A stretch of DNA of 42,726 nt from HGM04593 sp045613945 (GCA_045613945.1 JAZLBZ010000012.1:1-42726), one strand, 5' to 3'. Shown: positions 1 through 8,875, counted from the stretch's first letter. Program-made: numbers and translations. The notes: generated from the letters alone by a model not told the origin.

Positions 1-375
<375 letters not shown>

Positions 376-557
376 TTTTTTAGCTCCGCACTCAACTTAG
401 AGTGCCGAGAGTCAATGCTTTGGGCCATACCTTCAGTATTTGCGCTGCAAGCAAACAAACAAATCTGATAAGACAAGACAGAGAAAACAAGTTTCCATAA
501 CGGAGACGTAAGAAATAGACTTTTACATTGTACGATATCAAGGCATCAAACCCTTAT

Positions 558-671
558 TAAGGCGATTGATAGCGTTGGGGATCCACCTCTTCCCATCCCG
601 AACAGAGAAGTTAAGCCCAACAGCGCCGATGGTACTGCAAACATTTGTGGGAGAGTAGGTCATCGCCATTT
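558..671 (+). rRNA. rrf: 5S ribosomal RNA
   Basis: The gene shows the conserved 5S core (CCATCCCGAACAGAGAAG at about 593-610, then TTAAGCCCAACAGCGCCGAT) and a GGCGAT/ATCGCC pairing that closes the terminal helix. The ends are set from this helix and are good to a few bases. The 23S gene precedes it and an intrinsic terminator follows, so it is the last gene of the rRNA operon. Its last 25 nt recur at 839-863. Confidence 0.93.
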
Positions 672-677
672 TTATAA

Positions 678-712
678 AGAATCAGGAGTTCAAAAGACTC
701 CTGCTTCTTTTT
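678..712 (+). terminator. Intrinsic terminator of the rRNA operon
   Basis: The stem arms CAGGAGT and ACTCCTG enclose a 7-nt loop. An AAGAA/TTCTT extension lengthens the stem and a T-rich run follows. It sits directly downstream of the 5S gene. Confidence 0.88.
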
Positions 713-741
713 ATACAACTATCGATAACCTCCTCTCCTGG

Positions 742-816
742 CGATGGCGCCTGGGTCGCACCCCACGCGGCATCACTTTCAGCGATGCTACGCGTGACTA
801 ACTGCTGTCGCCATCG
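742..816. repeat. Self-complementary element, possible multi-branch fold
   Basis: An outer stem pairs CGATGGCG (742-749) with CGCCATCG (809-816). Inside it are a small hairpin, GGGT/ACCC (753-763), and a longer one, CACGCG+GCATC (764-774) with GATGC+TA+CGCGTG (784-796). All arms match exactly apart from the two-base TA bulge. The stretch is visibly richer in GC than its surroundings. It lies between the rRNA terminator and a duplicated 5S tail. It could be a REP-like repeat, a small structured RNA or debris of recombination; I cannot tell which from one copy. Confidence 0.55.
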
Positions 817-838
817 ACGAACCTGCCCTCCGTGCAGC

Positions 839-863
839 TTTGTGGGAGAGTAGGTCATCGCCA
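839..863 (+). pseudogene. Duplicate of the 5S rRNA 3' tail
   Basis: These 25 nt are identical to 644-668, the 3' end of the 5S gene. No other conserved part of a 5S gene is found upstream of them, so this is a remnant and not a functional gene. A second terminator follows directly, which suggests that the 3' tail and terminator of another rRNA operon were copied here. Confidence 0.75.
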
Positions 864-872
864 CTTTTATAG

Positions 873-904
873 AAAAGGACATCTTTAAAAGGATGTCCTT
901 TTTT
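873..904 (+). terminator. Second intrinsic terminator behind the 5S remnant
   Basis: AAGGACATC (875-883) pairs perfectly with GATGTCCTT (892-900), and a run of T follows. Confidence 0.85.
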
Positions 905-915
905 GCATATATAGG

Positions 916-943
916 TGAAATGTGAAAGCTGAAATGTGAAAGG
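916..943. repeat. Tandem 14-nt repeat, two units
   Basis: TGAAATGTGAAAGC (916-929) is followed directly by TGAAATGTGAAAGG (930-943). Apart from this, I see nothing gene-like between 905 and 1183. Confidence 0.6.
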
Positions 944-1183
944 TTTACTGTAGTTTTCCGTTTTGACCTTTAACCTTGTTTGCCTTATAGTGTTTATAAT
1001 GTTCGGGTTCAGTAGAAAAAAGGTGTGGGATATCTTTAAATGCTCTATCAAAGTGTTATGTCGTTCTGCAAATATAGGATGACAAACTCGCGAATAATGT
1101 CAACATTAGGTCAACTTCTATATTATTGCTTTATACTAAATACTCTTTTTACCCGTTAATTAGTCTATAAAAGAGTTTATTGT

Positions 1184-2311
1184 ATGAAGTGGTTCAATAA
1201 TTTCAGGAATGCAAAGTATGCTCTCATTGCTGTGGCTGCGGTGATTGCGGTGGCGTCGTTATTGGTGTCCAGTCTCATTGTGGATGATTTGAAGTGTGAG
1301 GAGGAGCGCCGCATGATGGTGTGGGCGTCGGCCATGAGTTCGCTTATCAGTGCCGATATTGACGAGGATGTGAGCCTTGAGGAGGAGATACTGAGCAGCA
1401 ACAAGACTATCCCTGTGGTGATGGTGAGTGGGGAAGGTGATATTCTCTCCTATAACAATATCCCTGAGCATAAGCTTGAGTCAAGGGCTGCAGCTATGCG
1501 TGAGTCGGGCACTAAGGTTGAGGTTCCGCTTGGTGATGGTAACTACTATTATATCTATTACGATGATTCTGCGACATTGGTGCAGCTTGCCTACTATCCC
1601 TATATACAGTTGGCTGTTGTGGTGGTGTTCTTCATCATCTGCTTTGTGGCAATACTGAACTCAAAGCGTGCCGAGCAGAACAGGGTGTGGGTGGGCTTGT
1701 CAAAGGAGACGGCTCACCAGCTTGGAACGCCCATCTCGTCGCTTATGGCATGGGTGGAGGTGCTAAAGGGTAAATATCCCGATGATGAACTTCTGCCCGA
1801 GATGGCGCGTGATGTGGAGCGCCTGCAGATGGTTGCCGAGCGTTTCTCCAAGATTGGCTCAAAGAGCGAACCTGTGACTGCCGATGTTAATAAGGTTATT
1901 GAAAAGGCTGTTGGCTATATGAAGCGACGCAGTCCGGCCAAGGTGCAGTATGAACTGACGCTTACCGATGCGCCGTTGCTTGCTCCACTAAACATACCCC
2001 TGTTTGAGTGGGTGGTAGAGAACCTGTGCAAGAATGCTATTGATGCCATGAGCGGCAATGGCTGCATAACAGTTGAGGTGGCCGACACTGACGGCAAGGT
2101 TGTTGTTGATGTGACGGATACCGGCAAGGGTATAGCAAAGTCGCAGTGGACCGATGTGTTCAAGCCCGGCTTTACTACCAAGCCACGCGGATGGGGGCTT
2201 GGCCTCTCTCTGGCAAGAAGGATTGTGGAGGAGTTTCACAAAGGGCGCATATATATCAAGAAATCGCTCCCGGGAAAGGGTACAACCTTCCGTATTGAAC
2301 TAAAAAAGTAA
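1184..2311 (+). CDS. Membrane sensor histidine kinase, no partner regulator nearby
   Basis: This 375-residue protein has two membrane helices (about 12-33 and 143-161) around a small extracytoplasmic sensor region of roughly 110 residues. The cytoplasmic transmitter holds the phosphoacceptor motif ETAHQLGTPISSL with His178. The ATPase domain has an N box (ENLCKNAIDAM, Asn284), a G1 box (DTGKGI, Asp312) and a G2 box (GWGLGLSL, about 336-343). All residues needed for autophosphorylation are therefore present. The HQLGTP form of the H box differs from the common HELRTP. No response regulator is encoded next to it, so it is an orphan by position, and its signal and target cannot be read from the window. 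The 5' flank has no clear TAnnTTTG box. Confidence 0.9.
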   Translation: MKWFNNFRNAKYALIAVAAVIAVASLLVSSLIVDDLKCEEERRMMVWASAMSSLISADIDEDVSLEEEILSSNKTIPVVMVSGEGDILSYNNIPEHKLESRAAAMRESGTKVEVPLGDGNYYYIYYDDSATLVQLAYYPYIQLAVVVVFFIICFVAILNSKRAEQNRVWVGLSKETAHQLGTPISSLMAWVEVLKGKYPDDELLPEMARDVERLQMVAERFSKIGSKSEPVTADVNKVIEKAVGYMKRRSPAKVQYELTLTDAPLLAPLNIPLFEWVVENLCKNAIDAMSGNGCITVEVADTDGKVVVDVTDTGKGIAKSQWTDVFKPGFTTKPRGWGLGLSLARRIVEEFHKGRIYIKKSLPGKGTTFRIELKK

Positions 2312-2352
2312 AGTTTTTTATCAAATTAGGTGTTTCTAAAGAATTTTATTAC

Positions 2353-2360
2353 TATCTTTG
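2353..2360 (+). promoter_or_regulatory. -7 box for the DUF177-rpmF unit
   Basis: TATCTTTG fits the Bacteroidota -7 consensus TAnnTTTG. It lies 81 nt before the chosen start at 2442. A matching -33 box is not clear. Confidence 0.6.
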
Positions 2361-2441
2361 TGTCCTAAAATCGGATAGTGTGGATGTAAAGCACTGCTTT
2401 TGAGGAGTTATATTATTGATAGAGTTGATTTTATAGTAGCG

Positions 2442-2978
2442 ATGGGAAGATTTGACAAGTATAATGTAGACCTCAAGGGAATGAGAGTTGCCTCCCTTGA
2501 ATTGGAGTTCGACCTCGATAATGCATTCTTTGCTGATATCGATGGCGAGGAGTTTCAAAAGGGCACTGTCAAGGCCAGAGTGGCGGTGAGCAAGAACAGG
2601 GATATCTTTGATTTCTCTTTCTCGCTGGCAGGAACGGTGATTGTTCCCTGCGACCGTTGCCTTGATGACCTGGTGATTGATGTCGATACCGAGAATACCT
2701 TGCGTGTGAAACTTGGTGACTGCTATGCCGATGAGGGCGATATTGTGATAGTCCCTGAAAATGAGGGGGATTTGAACATAGCGTGGTATCTGTATGAGTT
2801 CATTGTTTTGGCGTTGCCCTTGAAACGTGTGCATGCACCGGGAAAGTGTAACCACGAGATGACCGGCAAACTCAAGAAGCACTCGGTAGATGCTGATGAG
2901 AACAACGATGGTGAAGAGATGCAGATTGACCCACGCTGGGCCGGTTTGAAGGATTTACAAATAGAAGAAGATAATTAA
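2442..2978 (+). CDS. DUF177 (YceD-family) protein
   Basis: The 178-residue protein contains the family's CDRCLDDL segment, where two cysteines sit at the end of a beta-rich N-terminal half, followed by an acidic C-terminal half. DUF177 proteins are typically encoded directly upstream of rpmF and are linked to 23S rRNA accumulation in bacteria and plastids; that role is family knowledge. I chose the ATG at 2442 because an in-frame TTG at 2400 would add only a poorly conserved hydrophobic stretch. rpmF starts 23 nt after the stop, so the two genes are probably co-transcribed. Confidence 0.85.
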   Translation: MGRFDKYNVDLKGMRVASLELEFDLDNAFFADIDGEEFQKGTVKARVAVSKNRDIFDFSFSLAGTVIVPCDRCLDDLVIDVDTENTLRVKLGDCYADEGDIVIVPENEGDLNIAWYLYEFIVLALPLKRVHAPGKCNHEMTGKLKKHSVDADENNDGEEMQIDPRWAGLKDLQIEEDN

Positions 2979-3001
2979 AAAATATTTAAAACGTTTTAAA
3001 A

Positions 3002-3181
3002 ATGGCACATCCTAAAAGAAGACAATCAAAGACTAGAACTGCCAAGAGAAGAACTCATGACAAGGCAGTAGCTCCTACATTGGCTATATGCCCTAACTGT
3101 GGCGAGTGGCACGTTTATCACACCGTATGCGGTGCGTGTGGTTATTACAGAGGCAAGCTTGCTGTAGAGAAAGCTGTCTAA
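3002..3181 (+). CDS. rpmF: 50S ribosomal protein L32
   Basis: The 59-residue protein begins MAHPKRRQSKTRTAKRR, the typical basic L32 N-terminus, which binds 23S rRNA in the large subunit. Two CxxC pairs (CPNC and CGAC) form the zinc ribbon, so this is the zinc-binding version of L32. The DUF177-rpmF order is a classic arrangement. In Bacteroides relatives fabH usually follows; here a strong terminator and then era follow. Confidence 0.97.
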   Translation: MAHPKRRQSKTRTAKRRTHDKAVAPTLAICPNCGEWHVYHTVCGACGYYRGKLAVEKAV

Positions 3182-3237
3182 ATAATTGTTCTACCGCCGA
3201 CGCATTTTGCCGACGCGGGTAGTTTTTTGTCAAAGAC

Positions 3238-3273
3238 AAAAACGCACCTATGGCATTTTGTAGGTGCGTTTTT
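3238..3273 (+). terminator. Intrinsic terminator between rpmF and era
   Basis: AAAAACGCACCTA (3238-3250) pairs perfectly with TAGGTGCGTTTTT (3261-3273) across a 10-nt loop. A possible upstream start codon for era (ATG at 3250) falls at the edge of this hairpin, which argues against using that start. A weaker CTACC/GGTAG hairpin with six T lies just upstream (about 3191-3228). Confidence 0.85.
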
Positions 3274-3291
3274 ATCATTTTATGTAACACT

Positions 3292-4176
3292 ATGCATAAA
3301 GCCGGTTTTGTAAATATCGTAGGTAATCCCAATGTCGGCAAGTCGACATTGATGAACCTGTTGGTAGGTGAGAGAATATCGATTGCCACTTTCAAGGCGC
3401 AGACTACAAGACACCGCATCATGGGTATACTGAACACTGATGATGCGCAGATTGTCTTCTCGGACACTCCGGGAGTGCTCAAGCCAAACTACAAGTTGCA
3501 GGAGGCTATGCTGCGCTTCTCGCGCTCGGCGCTTCGCGATGCCGACGTGCTGCTCTACGTGACCGATGTGGTTGAGAGCCCCGAGAAGAACAGTGACTTC
3601 ATTGAGGAGGTGCGCAAACTTGACGTGCCCATCCTGGTGCTCATAAACAAGATTGACCTGACTAATCAGGCCGAACTTGTGAAGAAGGTGGAACTGTGGC
3701 ACGAGATTATCCCCGAGGCCGAGATTCTGCCAATATCGGCAACTGCAAAGTTCAATGTTGATGTGGTGATGAAGCGAGTAATGGAACTGCTGCCCGAGTC
3801 GCCGCCATACTTTGAGAAGGATGCGCTCACCGACAAGCCTGCGCGTTTCTTTGTTACAGAGATAATACGCGAGAAAATCCTCTTGCACTATGACAAGGAG
3901 ATTCCTTATGTGTGCGAGGCCGTTGTCGAGCAGTTCAAGGAGGACGACGGAAAGATATATATAAAGGCGCTGATATATGTTGAGCGCGACTCGCAGAAGG
4001 GTATTATCATTGGTCACGAGGGTTCGGCCCTGAAACGTGTGGCTACCGATGCCCGCCGCGAGCTTGAGAAATTCTTTGGGAAAAGAATATTTTTGGAGAT
4101 TTATGTAAGAGTCGACAAGGATTGGCGTAACAGTGACCGTCAGTTGCGCCGTTTCGGATACGACCAAAAAGATTAA
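3292..4176 (+). CDS. era: GTPase Era
   Basis: This 294-residue GTPase binds the 3' end of 16S rRNA and takes part in 30S assembly. The P-loop GNPNVGKS lies at 11-18, the G3 motif DTPG starts at Asp58 and the G4 motif NKID is at 119-122. The C-terminal KH domain carries GHEGSALKRVATDAR and the family ending ...FLEIYVRVDKDWR. The start at 3292 gives the standard MHKAGFVNIVGNPNVGKS N-terminus; the earlier ATG at 3250 lies within a terminator hairpin. der follows after 3 nt, so the two GTPase genes form one unit. Confidence 0.97.
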   Translation: MHKAGFVNIVGNPNVGKSTLMNLLVGERISIATFKAQTTRHRIMGILNTDDAQIVFSDTPGVLKPNYKLQEAMLRFSRSALRDADVLLYVTDVVESPEKNSDFIEEVRKLDVPILVLINKIDLTNQAELVKKVELWHEIIPEAEILPISATAKFNVDVVMKRVMELLPESPPYFEKDALTDKPARFFVTEIIREKILLHYDKEIPYVCEAVVEQFKEDDGKIYIKALIYVERDSQKGIIIGHEGSALKRVATDARRELEKFFGKRIFLEIYVRVDKDWRNSDRQLRRFGYDQKD

Positions 4177-4179
4177 TCT

Positions 4180-5493
4180 ATGGGAAATTTAGTAGCAATT
4201 GTGGGTCGCCCAAACGTGGGTAAGTCAACCCTTTTTAACCGCCTGACAGAGACTAAGCAGGCAATCATTTCGGACGAGGCCGGCACAACACGCGACCGCC
4301 AGTATGGCCGTTGCTTCTGGTGTGGCAAGGAGTTCTCGCTTGTGGACACAGGCGGCTGGGTGCGTAACTCGGACGATGTGTTCGAGGAGGCTATCTGCGA
4401 TCAGGTGACACTTGCTCTTGAGGAGGCCGACGTTATCCTCTTTGTGGTGGATGCAATGAACGGTCTCACAGACCTTGACATGGAGATGGCATCAATGCTG
4501 CGCCGCGCAAAGAAACCGGTGCTTGTGGTTGCCAACAAGGTCGATACATATGAAATGCAATACGGCACTGCCGAGTTCTACAGCCTGGGCTTGGGCGATA
4601 TGCACTGCATATCTGCCGCTAACGGTAGCGGAACAGGTGACCTGCTTGACGAGATATTGACCAAGTTTACAAAGGAGGCCGAGGAGGCACCCGAGGAGAA
4701 CATCCCACGCTTTGCTGTTGTTGGCCGTCCAAACGCCGGCAAGAGTTCTATCATAAACGTATTCCTGGGCGAGGACCGCAACATTGTTACAAACATAGCG
4801 GGTACAACACGCGACTCAATCCTTACACGCTACACCAAGTTCGGTTTTGATTTCTACCTGGTAGATACAGCAGGTATCCGCAAGAAGGGCAAGGTGAGCG
4901 AAGATATCGAGTATTACTCTGTTTTGCGCTCTATCCGTGCCATTGAGAACAGTGACGTGTGTATTCTCATGATTGACGCCACACGTGGCATTGAGTCGCA
5001 GGACTTGAATATCTTCTCAATCATACAGCGCAACCAGAAGGGCCTTGTTGTTGTTGTGAACAAGTGGGATTTGGTTGAGGACAGGAGTGAGAAGGTGCAG
5101 AAGTTCTTTGAGAATGCAATACGCGAGCGCCTTGCGCCATTCGTGGATTTCCCAATCATCTTTACATCTGCCGTTACAAAGCAGCGTGTGTTCAAGGTGC
5201 TTGAGACAGCAAAGGATGTCTACTTGAACTCGCAGAGAAAGATTTCTACCGCCAAGTTCAACGAGGAGATGTTGCCGCTTATCGAGGCCTATCCGCCACC
5301 ATCAATCAAGGGTAAATATATCAAGATCAAGTACTGCATGCAGTTGCACGAGACACGTGTTCCATCGTTCCTTTTCTTTGCGAACCTGCCACAGTATGTA
5401 AAGGAGCCATACAAGCGCTTCCTTGAGAACAAGATTCGCGCCAAGTGGAACTTCCACGGAGTACCGATGAATATTTTCATCAGGCAGAAGTAG
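4180..5493 (+). CDS. der: GTPase Der (EngA)
   Basis: This 437-residue protein has the two consecutive GTPase domains that define Der, an essential 50S assembly factor. The first P-loop is GRPNVGKS (9-16) with DTGG and NKVD. The second is GRPNAGKS (182-189) with DTAGIRKKGK and NKWD. A KH-like domain follows and contains the typical segment PPSIKGKYIKIKYCMQ. Length and motif order are normal. It lies 3 nt after era and is presumably translated from the same message. Confidence 0.97.
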   Translation: MGNLVAIVGRPNVGKSTLFNRLTETKQAIISDEAGTTRDRQYGRCFWCGKEFSLVDTGGWVRNSDDVFEEAICDQVTLALEEADVILFVVDAMNGLTDLDMEMASMLRRAKKPVLVVANKVDTYEMQYGTAEFYSLGLGDMHCISAANGSGTGDLLDEILTKFTKEAEEAPEENIPRFAVVGRPNAGKSSIINVFLGEDRNIVTNIAGTTRDSILTRYTKFGFDFYLVDTAGIRKKGKVSEDIEYYSVLRSIRAIENSDVCILMIDATRGIESQDLNIFSIIQRNQKGLVVVVNKWDLVEDRSEKVQKFFENAIRERLAPFVDFPIIFTSAVTKQRVFKVLETAKDVYLNSQRKISTAKFNEEMLPLIEAYPPPSIKGKYIKIKYCMQLHETRVPSFLFFANLPQYVKEPYKRFLENKIRAKWNFHGVPMNIFIRQK

Positions 5494-5573
5494 ACCGAAT
5501 GTAATGAGGTCAACTTTCTCCAGCAGATGAATGGAAATAGGCTTTTCGCTGCACTTTGCAGAAGTAGGCCTGA

Positions 5574-5622
5574 ATACAACAATCCCTCTTTGTGTCCAGG
5601 ACGCAAAGAGGGATTGTTGTAT
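5574..5622. terminator. Long perfect hairpin downstream of der
   Basis: A 19-bp perfect stem (5574-5592 with 5604-5622) encloses an 11-nt loop. It is not followed by a T run, so it is either an atypical terminator or an RNA-stabilising or processing hairpin at the 3' end of the era-der message. Confidence 0.6.
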
Positions 5623-5672
5623 ATGTAAAAACATTTAATAGTGTTGCAATTCGTTAATTGTAAAAATAATTA

Positions 5673-5680
5673 TATCTTTG
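5673..5680 (+). promoter_or_regulatory. -7 box for the lipoprotein-DUF5723 unit
   Basis: TATCTTTG matches the consensus and lies 77 nt upstream of the start codon at 5758. It falls inside the longer open frame that begins at 5641, which argues that translation begins at 5758. Confidence 0.6.
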
Positions 5681-5757
5681 CAAAAGATATTAGTATTCAG
5701 TTTTTTATCACTATTCACAGGGCAGGTTTCAGTGCCGGCCTGATAAAACAGTCATAT

Positions 5758-8700
5758 ATGTATAAAAAAATCTTATTTGCGCTATTGTTTGCAGCGTTGT
5801 CTTTTGTCACATCTTGTGTAGATGCCAATTACGACGTGCTGAACAAAGAGATTACAACTGATGTCAAGATTGAGGGCAACACGGTTGCGCTTCCGGTGGG
5901 AGGTTTAAAGCCTGTGATTCTCAACGATCTTATCAATCTTGATGAGATTGAGATGCTTGTGAAAGATTCCGATGGTGTGTATGCCATTAAAATGGAAGAC
6001 ACAATTAAACTGGATGAAGGAATCGAGGAAATCTCATTGAAGATTGATCCTTTTGAATACACTCATTCTATTGAGGATTTTGGCAAGGCCGATATTGAGA
6101 GTGTTTCTATTGACTCAATGAGCCGTTCGGCAGAGATAAAGGCTCCTGTGATTTCTGTTGCTGATTTGAATAAGCATCTTCCTCATTTGTGCGATGCTTT
6201 CCCGACAAGTATTAATATTCCTGGTCTTGAGTCTATGTTACAGGCCTTGAATATTGTTGGCGAATACACACATACATTTGAAGAACCGTTCATGGTTAAC
6301 ACTGGTGAAAAGGAGGTCGCTTGCTCCATTGAATATAGTTTGCCAGGGCAGATTGAAACAATCAGTAGCATAAGGCTTGGTTCTGAAAACGACAAGAATG
6401 GCGCTCTTGTCAAGGTCAATGTGACTAATCCAAAAGTCCTGGAAGACTGCAGCAAGGCACTTGATATAAGCGTGGTGTTCCCTGAGAATTTTAAATTGGC
6501 AAAGAATAGCGACGTAGAGGGTAATTATATAATTGAAGGCAATAGTGTGACTTTGGCTGGTTTTGAGCCAAGTGGCAGCGAGACTGTGTTCAGTTTTTAT
6601 ATTACAGATATTACAGACATTGACCAATATATTACCGATGGCGTAATCAAACTTGATGAGGTTGTAAAATATTCAATTATATATACCATCAAAGAAGGAA
6701 GTGTTCTGTCTTTGAAAAAGGGTGTGACAAAAGAGGATTTTGCCTTTGACGTGAACTTTGATGTGGCGCTTTCTTTCCAGAATGTTGCCGGCAAGACCAA
6801 AGACGTGAAGGTTGATTTCCCCGGAATTGAATTGGATTTCAATGCAGAATTTAGCAACCTGAAAAACGTAAGCATGGTGAACTCTGTCGAGTTTGATGAA
6901 AATGCGAGTTGCATTGAGTTCAAGACATCAATGGACAAGGAGTGGTTCAGCGCGTTCGAACTCAAGGAGGGATATGCCTTGAAGATTTCTTTCCCTAAAG
7001 GTTTGATAATTGACCTTGAAAAAACTGTAATTACCTCAGGGAGTGGCGAAACTGTTGACGTGGACTTTGTTTACAATGAATCTGATGGCGTTTATGTTTG
7101 TTATGTTAGTGATTTGAGCATACTTTCCAATTCAAACTGGAAACTTGCCCTTGAGAAACTCGAACTTAATATTCCTGTAGTGGATGGCAATTGTACTTTG
7201 TCAAGAAAAGTGGATATCAAGTTGGTGAATATGGATAATCCAAGCGAGAGCGGAGCATTCTACCTTAAAGGTCTCGAGATGGAGTCTATGGTTGGTATTC
7301 TGGACAAACTGAATAACACTGATAAAAAGGCGAAATTTAAGTTGCAGGAGTCTGAACTGGTGATATCGAATGCGGTTGTGAGCACCACAGCCATTAGTGC
7401 GTCTTTGAACGAAAAGAAGCCTTTTGATATTAAAGAGGAGATTCCGAGCGAAATTAAACGCATAGACCGCATTGGTTTCAAGGAAGATGTGCTTGTTACG
7501 ATGGTTTTGGAGGTTGAAGGACTTGAGAGTATGAACAGCGATGTCTATCTAGATTTTGATATGTCGTTGCCATCATTCCTCAAACTCATGCCATACGACA
7601 ACAATTCGGGCGTGACAATTGACGGTGGTCTTTTGAGCATGCATACTAAGTATAATCCTTCAAGCAAGGAGCCTCTTGAGATTAAGTTGTGGTGTTGCGG
7701 AATTGACTTTATGAACGAGGAGTTCGGATTCGATGGATATGAACCGTTCATTGAAGATGGAAAATCATATATAAATTATAGCGACACCATTTATGTTAAT
7801 GGCGAGGCAAGTATTAAGGAGAGCGAACTCCATTCAACAATGCTGAAGCATGATGCATCGTTCAAACTGACGTTCGATGTCAATGAAATTGTAGTGAAAT
7901 CGTTCCAGGGACTCTATTCTAAGGAGATGCCTTCTGTTAAAGAGGTGGTTGGGCTGGATCTTGGCGAGGAACTTGATTTCTTGAAGGATGCATCGTTGAC
8001 GCTTGCCGACCCGCAGATTGAACTTGTGCTGACAAACACTGTTGGTGTTCCCGTTGACGTCAAACTGCATATCCAGGGTAAGAAAGAGAATGGCGATGTG
8101 ATCCAGACTTCTGAAATAGAGACAACCTTGACCATCGCTCCTGCAGAGTATGATGAGGCTGCCGACACGCTGTGTCCTGTCAAGACAAAATATTTCCTTA
8201 CAGCGTCCGGAAATGGCAAGGCGGGATACGAGAATGTCAAGATTGAGAATCTTGGAAACCTCTTGGCCGAGATTCCGGACTCTTTGAGCCTGAATGTTGT
8301 TCCGGTTATACGCGAAGGTGCAGGCGTGACCCACTATGTGGATGTTAGTCAGTCAATTAGGTTGGATGCTGCCTATTCAGTAGTTGTCCCATTCAAGTTC
8401 AACGATTTGCATTTCTGCTACAGTGATACAATCAGTGAACTGAAGGTTGATATCGACGAGACGATGGATATGCTCAGCAATGTATCTGTTCTTGCAAAGA
8501 TGGATGTTATAAATACAATTCCTCTTGGATTGTCGTTGGAGATTGTTCCTCTGGACGAGAATGGCAAAAAGATTGAGGATGTTGAAATTGATAAGATTGA
8601 GATTTTGGCCGGTGAAGGCAAGAATCTGCTTGGTGCTGATAATGTCACCGTTGCCGAGGGCTTAACTGTGCAGCCTTTTGAATTTTCTATAAAGAGTGCA

Positions 8701-8859
8701 AGTGGTGACATTTCGTCGCTCGACCGCTTGGCCTTTACAATTGAGGCCCTGTCGAACAGCGTGACAGGCAGTGTGGGTCTCAAAGGTGAACAGGGTGTGA
8801 AGATTTCAAATATTGTATTTGAGGTTTCGGGTGATATTGAAGTTGATTTGCGTAAATGA
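5758..8859 (+). CDS. Large multi-domain lipoprotein of unknown function
   Basis: I do not recognise a named family. From the ATG at 5758 the protein has 1033 residues. It starts with a lipoprotein signal peptide (MYKKILFALLFAALSFVTSC, lipidated Cys20), so it is exported and membrane-anchored. The rest is acidic and almost wholly beta-type, without membrane helices. It looks like a chain of beta-sandwich modules, judging from recurring alternating hydrophobic strands ending in short Asp/Glu-rich turns. The upstream in-frame start at 5641 would put about 39 residues before the signal peptide and overlap the promoter box. A DUF5723 outer-membrane protein gene follows after 16 nt, so the pair probably acts together at the cell surface. 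That is inference from position only. Confidence 0.8.
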   Translation: MYKKILFALLFAALSFVTSCVDANYDVLNKEITTDVKIEGNTVALPVGGLKPVILNDLINLDEIEMLVKDSDGVYAIKMEDTIKLDEGIEEISLKIDPFEYTHSIEDFGKADIESVSIDSMSRSAEIKAPVISVADLNKHLPHLCDAFPTSINIPGLESMLQALNIVGEYTHTFEEPFMVNTGEKEVACSIEYSLPGQIETISSIRLGSENDKNGALVKVNVTNPKVLEDCSKALDISVVFPENFKLAKNSDVEGNYIIEGNSVTLAGFEPSGSETVFSFYITDITDIDQYITDGVIKLDEVVKYSIIYTIKEGSVLSLKKGVTKEDFAFDVNFDVALSFQNVAGKTKDVKVDFPGIELDFNAEFSNLKNVSMVNSVEFDENASCIEFKTSMDKEWFSAFELKEGYALKISFPKGLIIDLEKTVITSGSGETVDVDFVYNESDGVYVCYVSDLSILSNSNWKLALEKLELNIPVVDGNCTLSRKVDIKLVNMDNPSESGAFYLKGLEMESMVGILDKLNNTDKKAKFKLQESELVISNAVVSTTAISASLNEKKPFDIKEEIPSEIKRIDRIGFKEDVLVTMVLEVEGLESMNSDVYLDFDMSLPSFLKLMPYDNNSGVTIDGGLLSMHTKYNPSSKEPLEIKLWCCGIDFMNEEFGFDGYEPFIEDGKSYINYSDTIYVNGEASIKESELHSTMLKHDASFKLTFDVNEIVVKSFQGLYSKEMPSVKEVVGLDLGEELDFLKDASLTLADPQIELVLTNTVGVPVDVKLHIQGKKENGDVIQTSEIETTLTIAPAEYDEAADTLCPVKTKYFLTASGNGKAGYENVKIENLGNLLAEIPDSLSLNVVPVIREGAGVTHYVDVSQSIRLDAAYSVVVPFKFNDLHFCYSDTISELKVDIDETMDMLSNVSVLAKMDVINTIPLGLSLEIVPLDENGKKIEDVEIDKIEILAGEGKNLLGADNVTVAEGLTVQPFEFSIKSASGDISSLDRLAFTIEALSNSVTGSVGLKGEQGVKISNIVFEVSGDIEVDLRK

Positions 8860-8875
8860 TTTATAACTGAGGATT

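Noticed and set aside
788..1051. Leftward 87-codon open frame preceded by a minus-strand TATATTTG box (1069-1076)
   Set aside because: It begins at TTG, crosses a terminator, the 5S remnant and the palindromic element, and has no family resemblance. The box alone is too short to be significant.
3280..4167. Leftward 295-codon frame opposite era
   Set aside because: It is the mirror of a well-supported gene; its composition is an artefact of the codon use of era.
5484..5567. GCAGAAGTAG, the end of der with its stop codon, repeated 74 nt downstream
   Set aside because: Only 10 nt match and the flanks diverge, so chance is a sufficient explanation.
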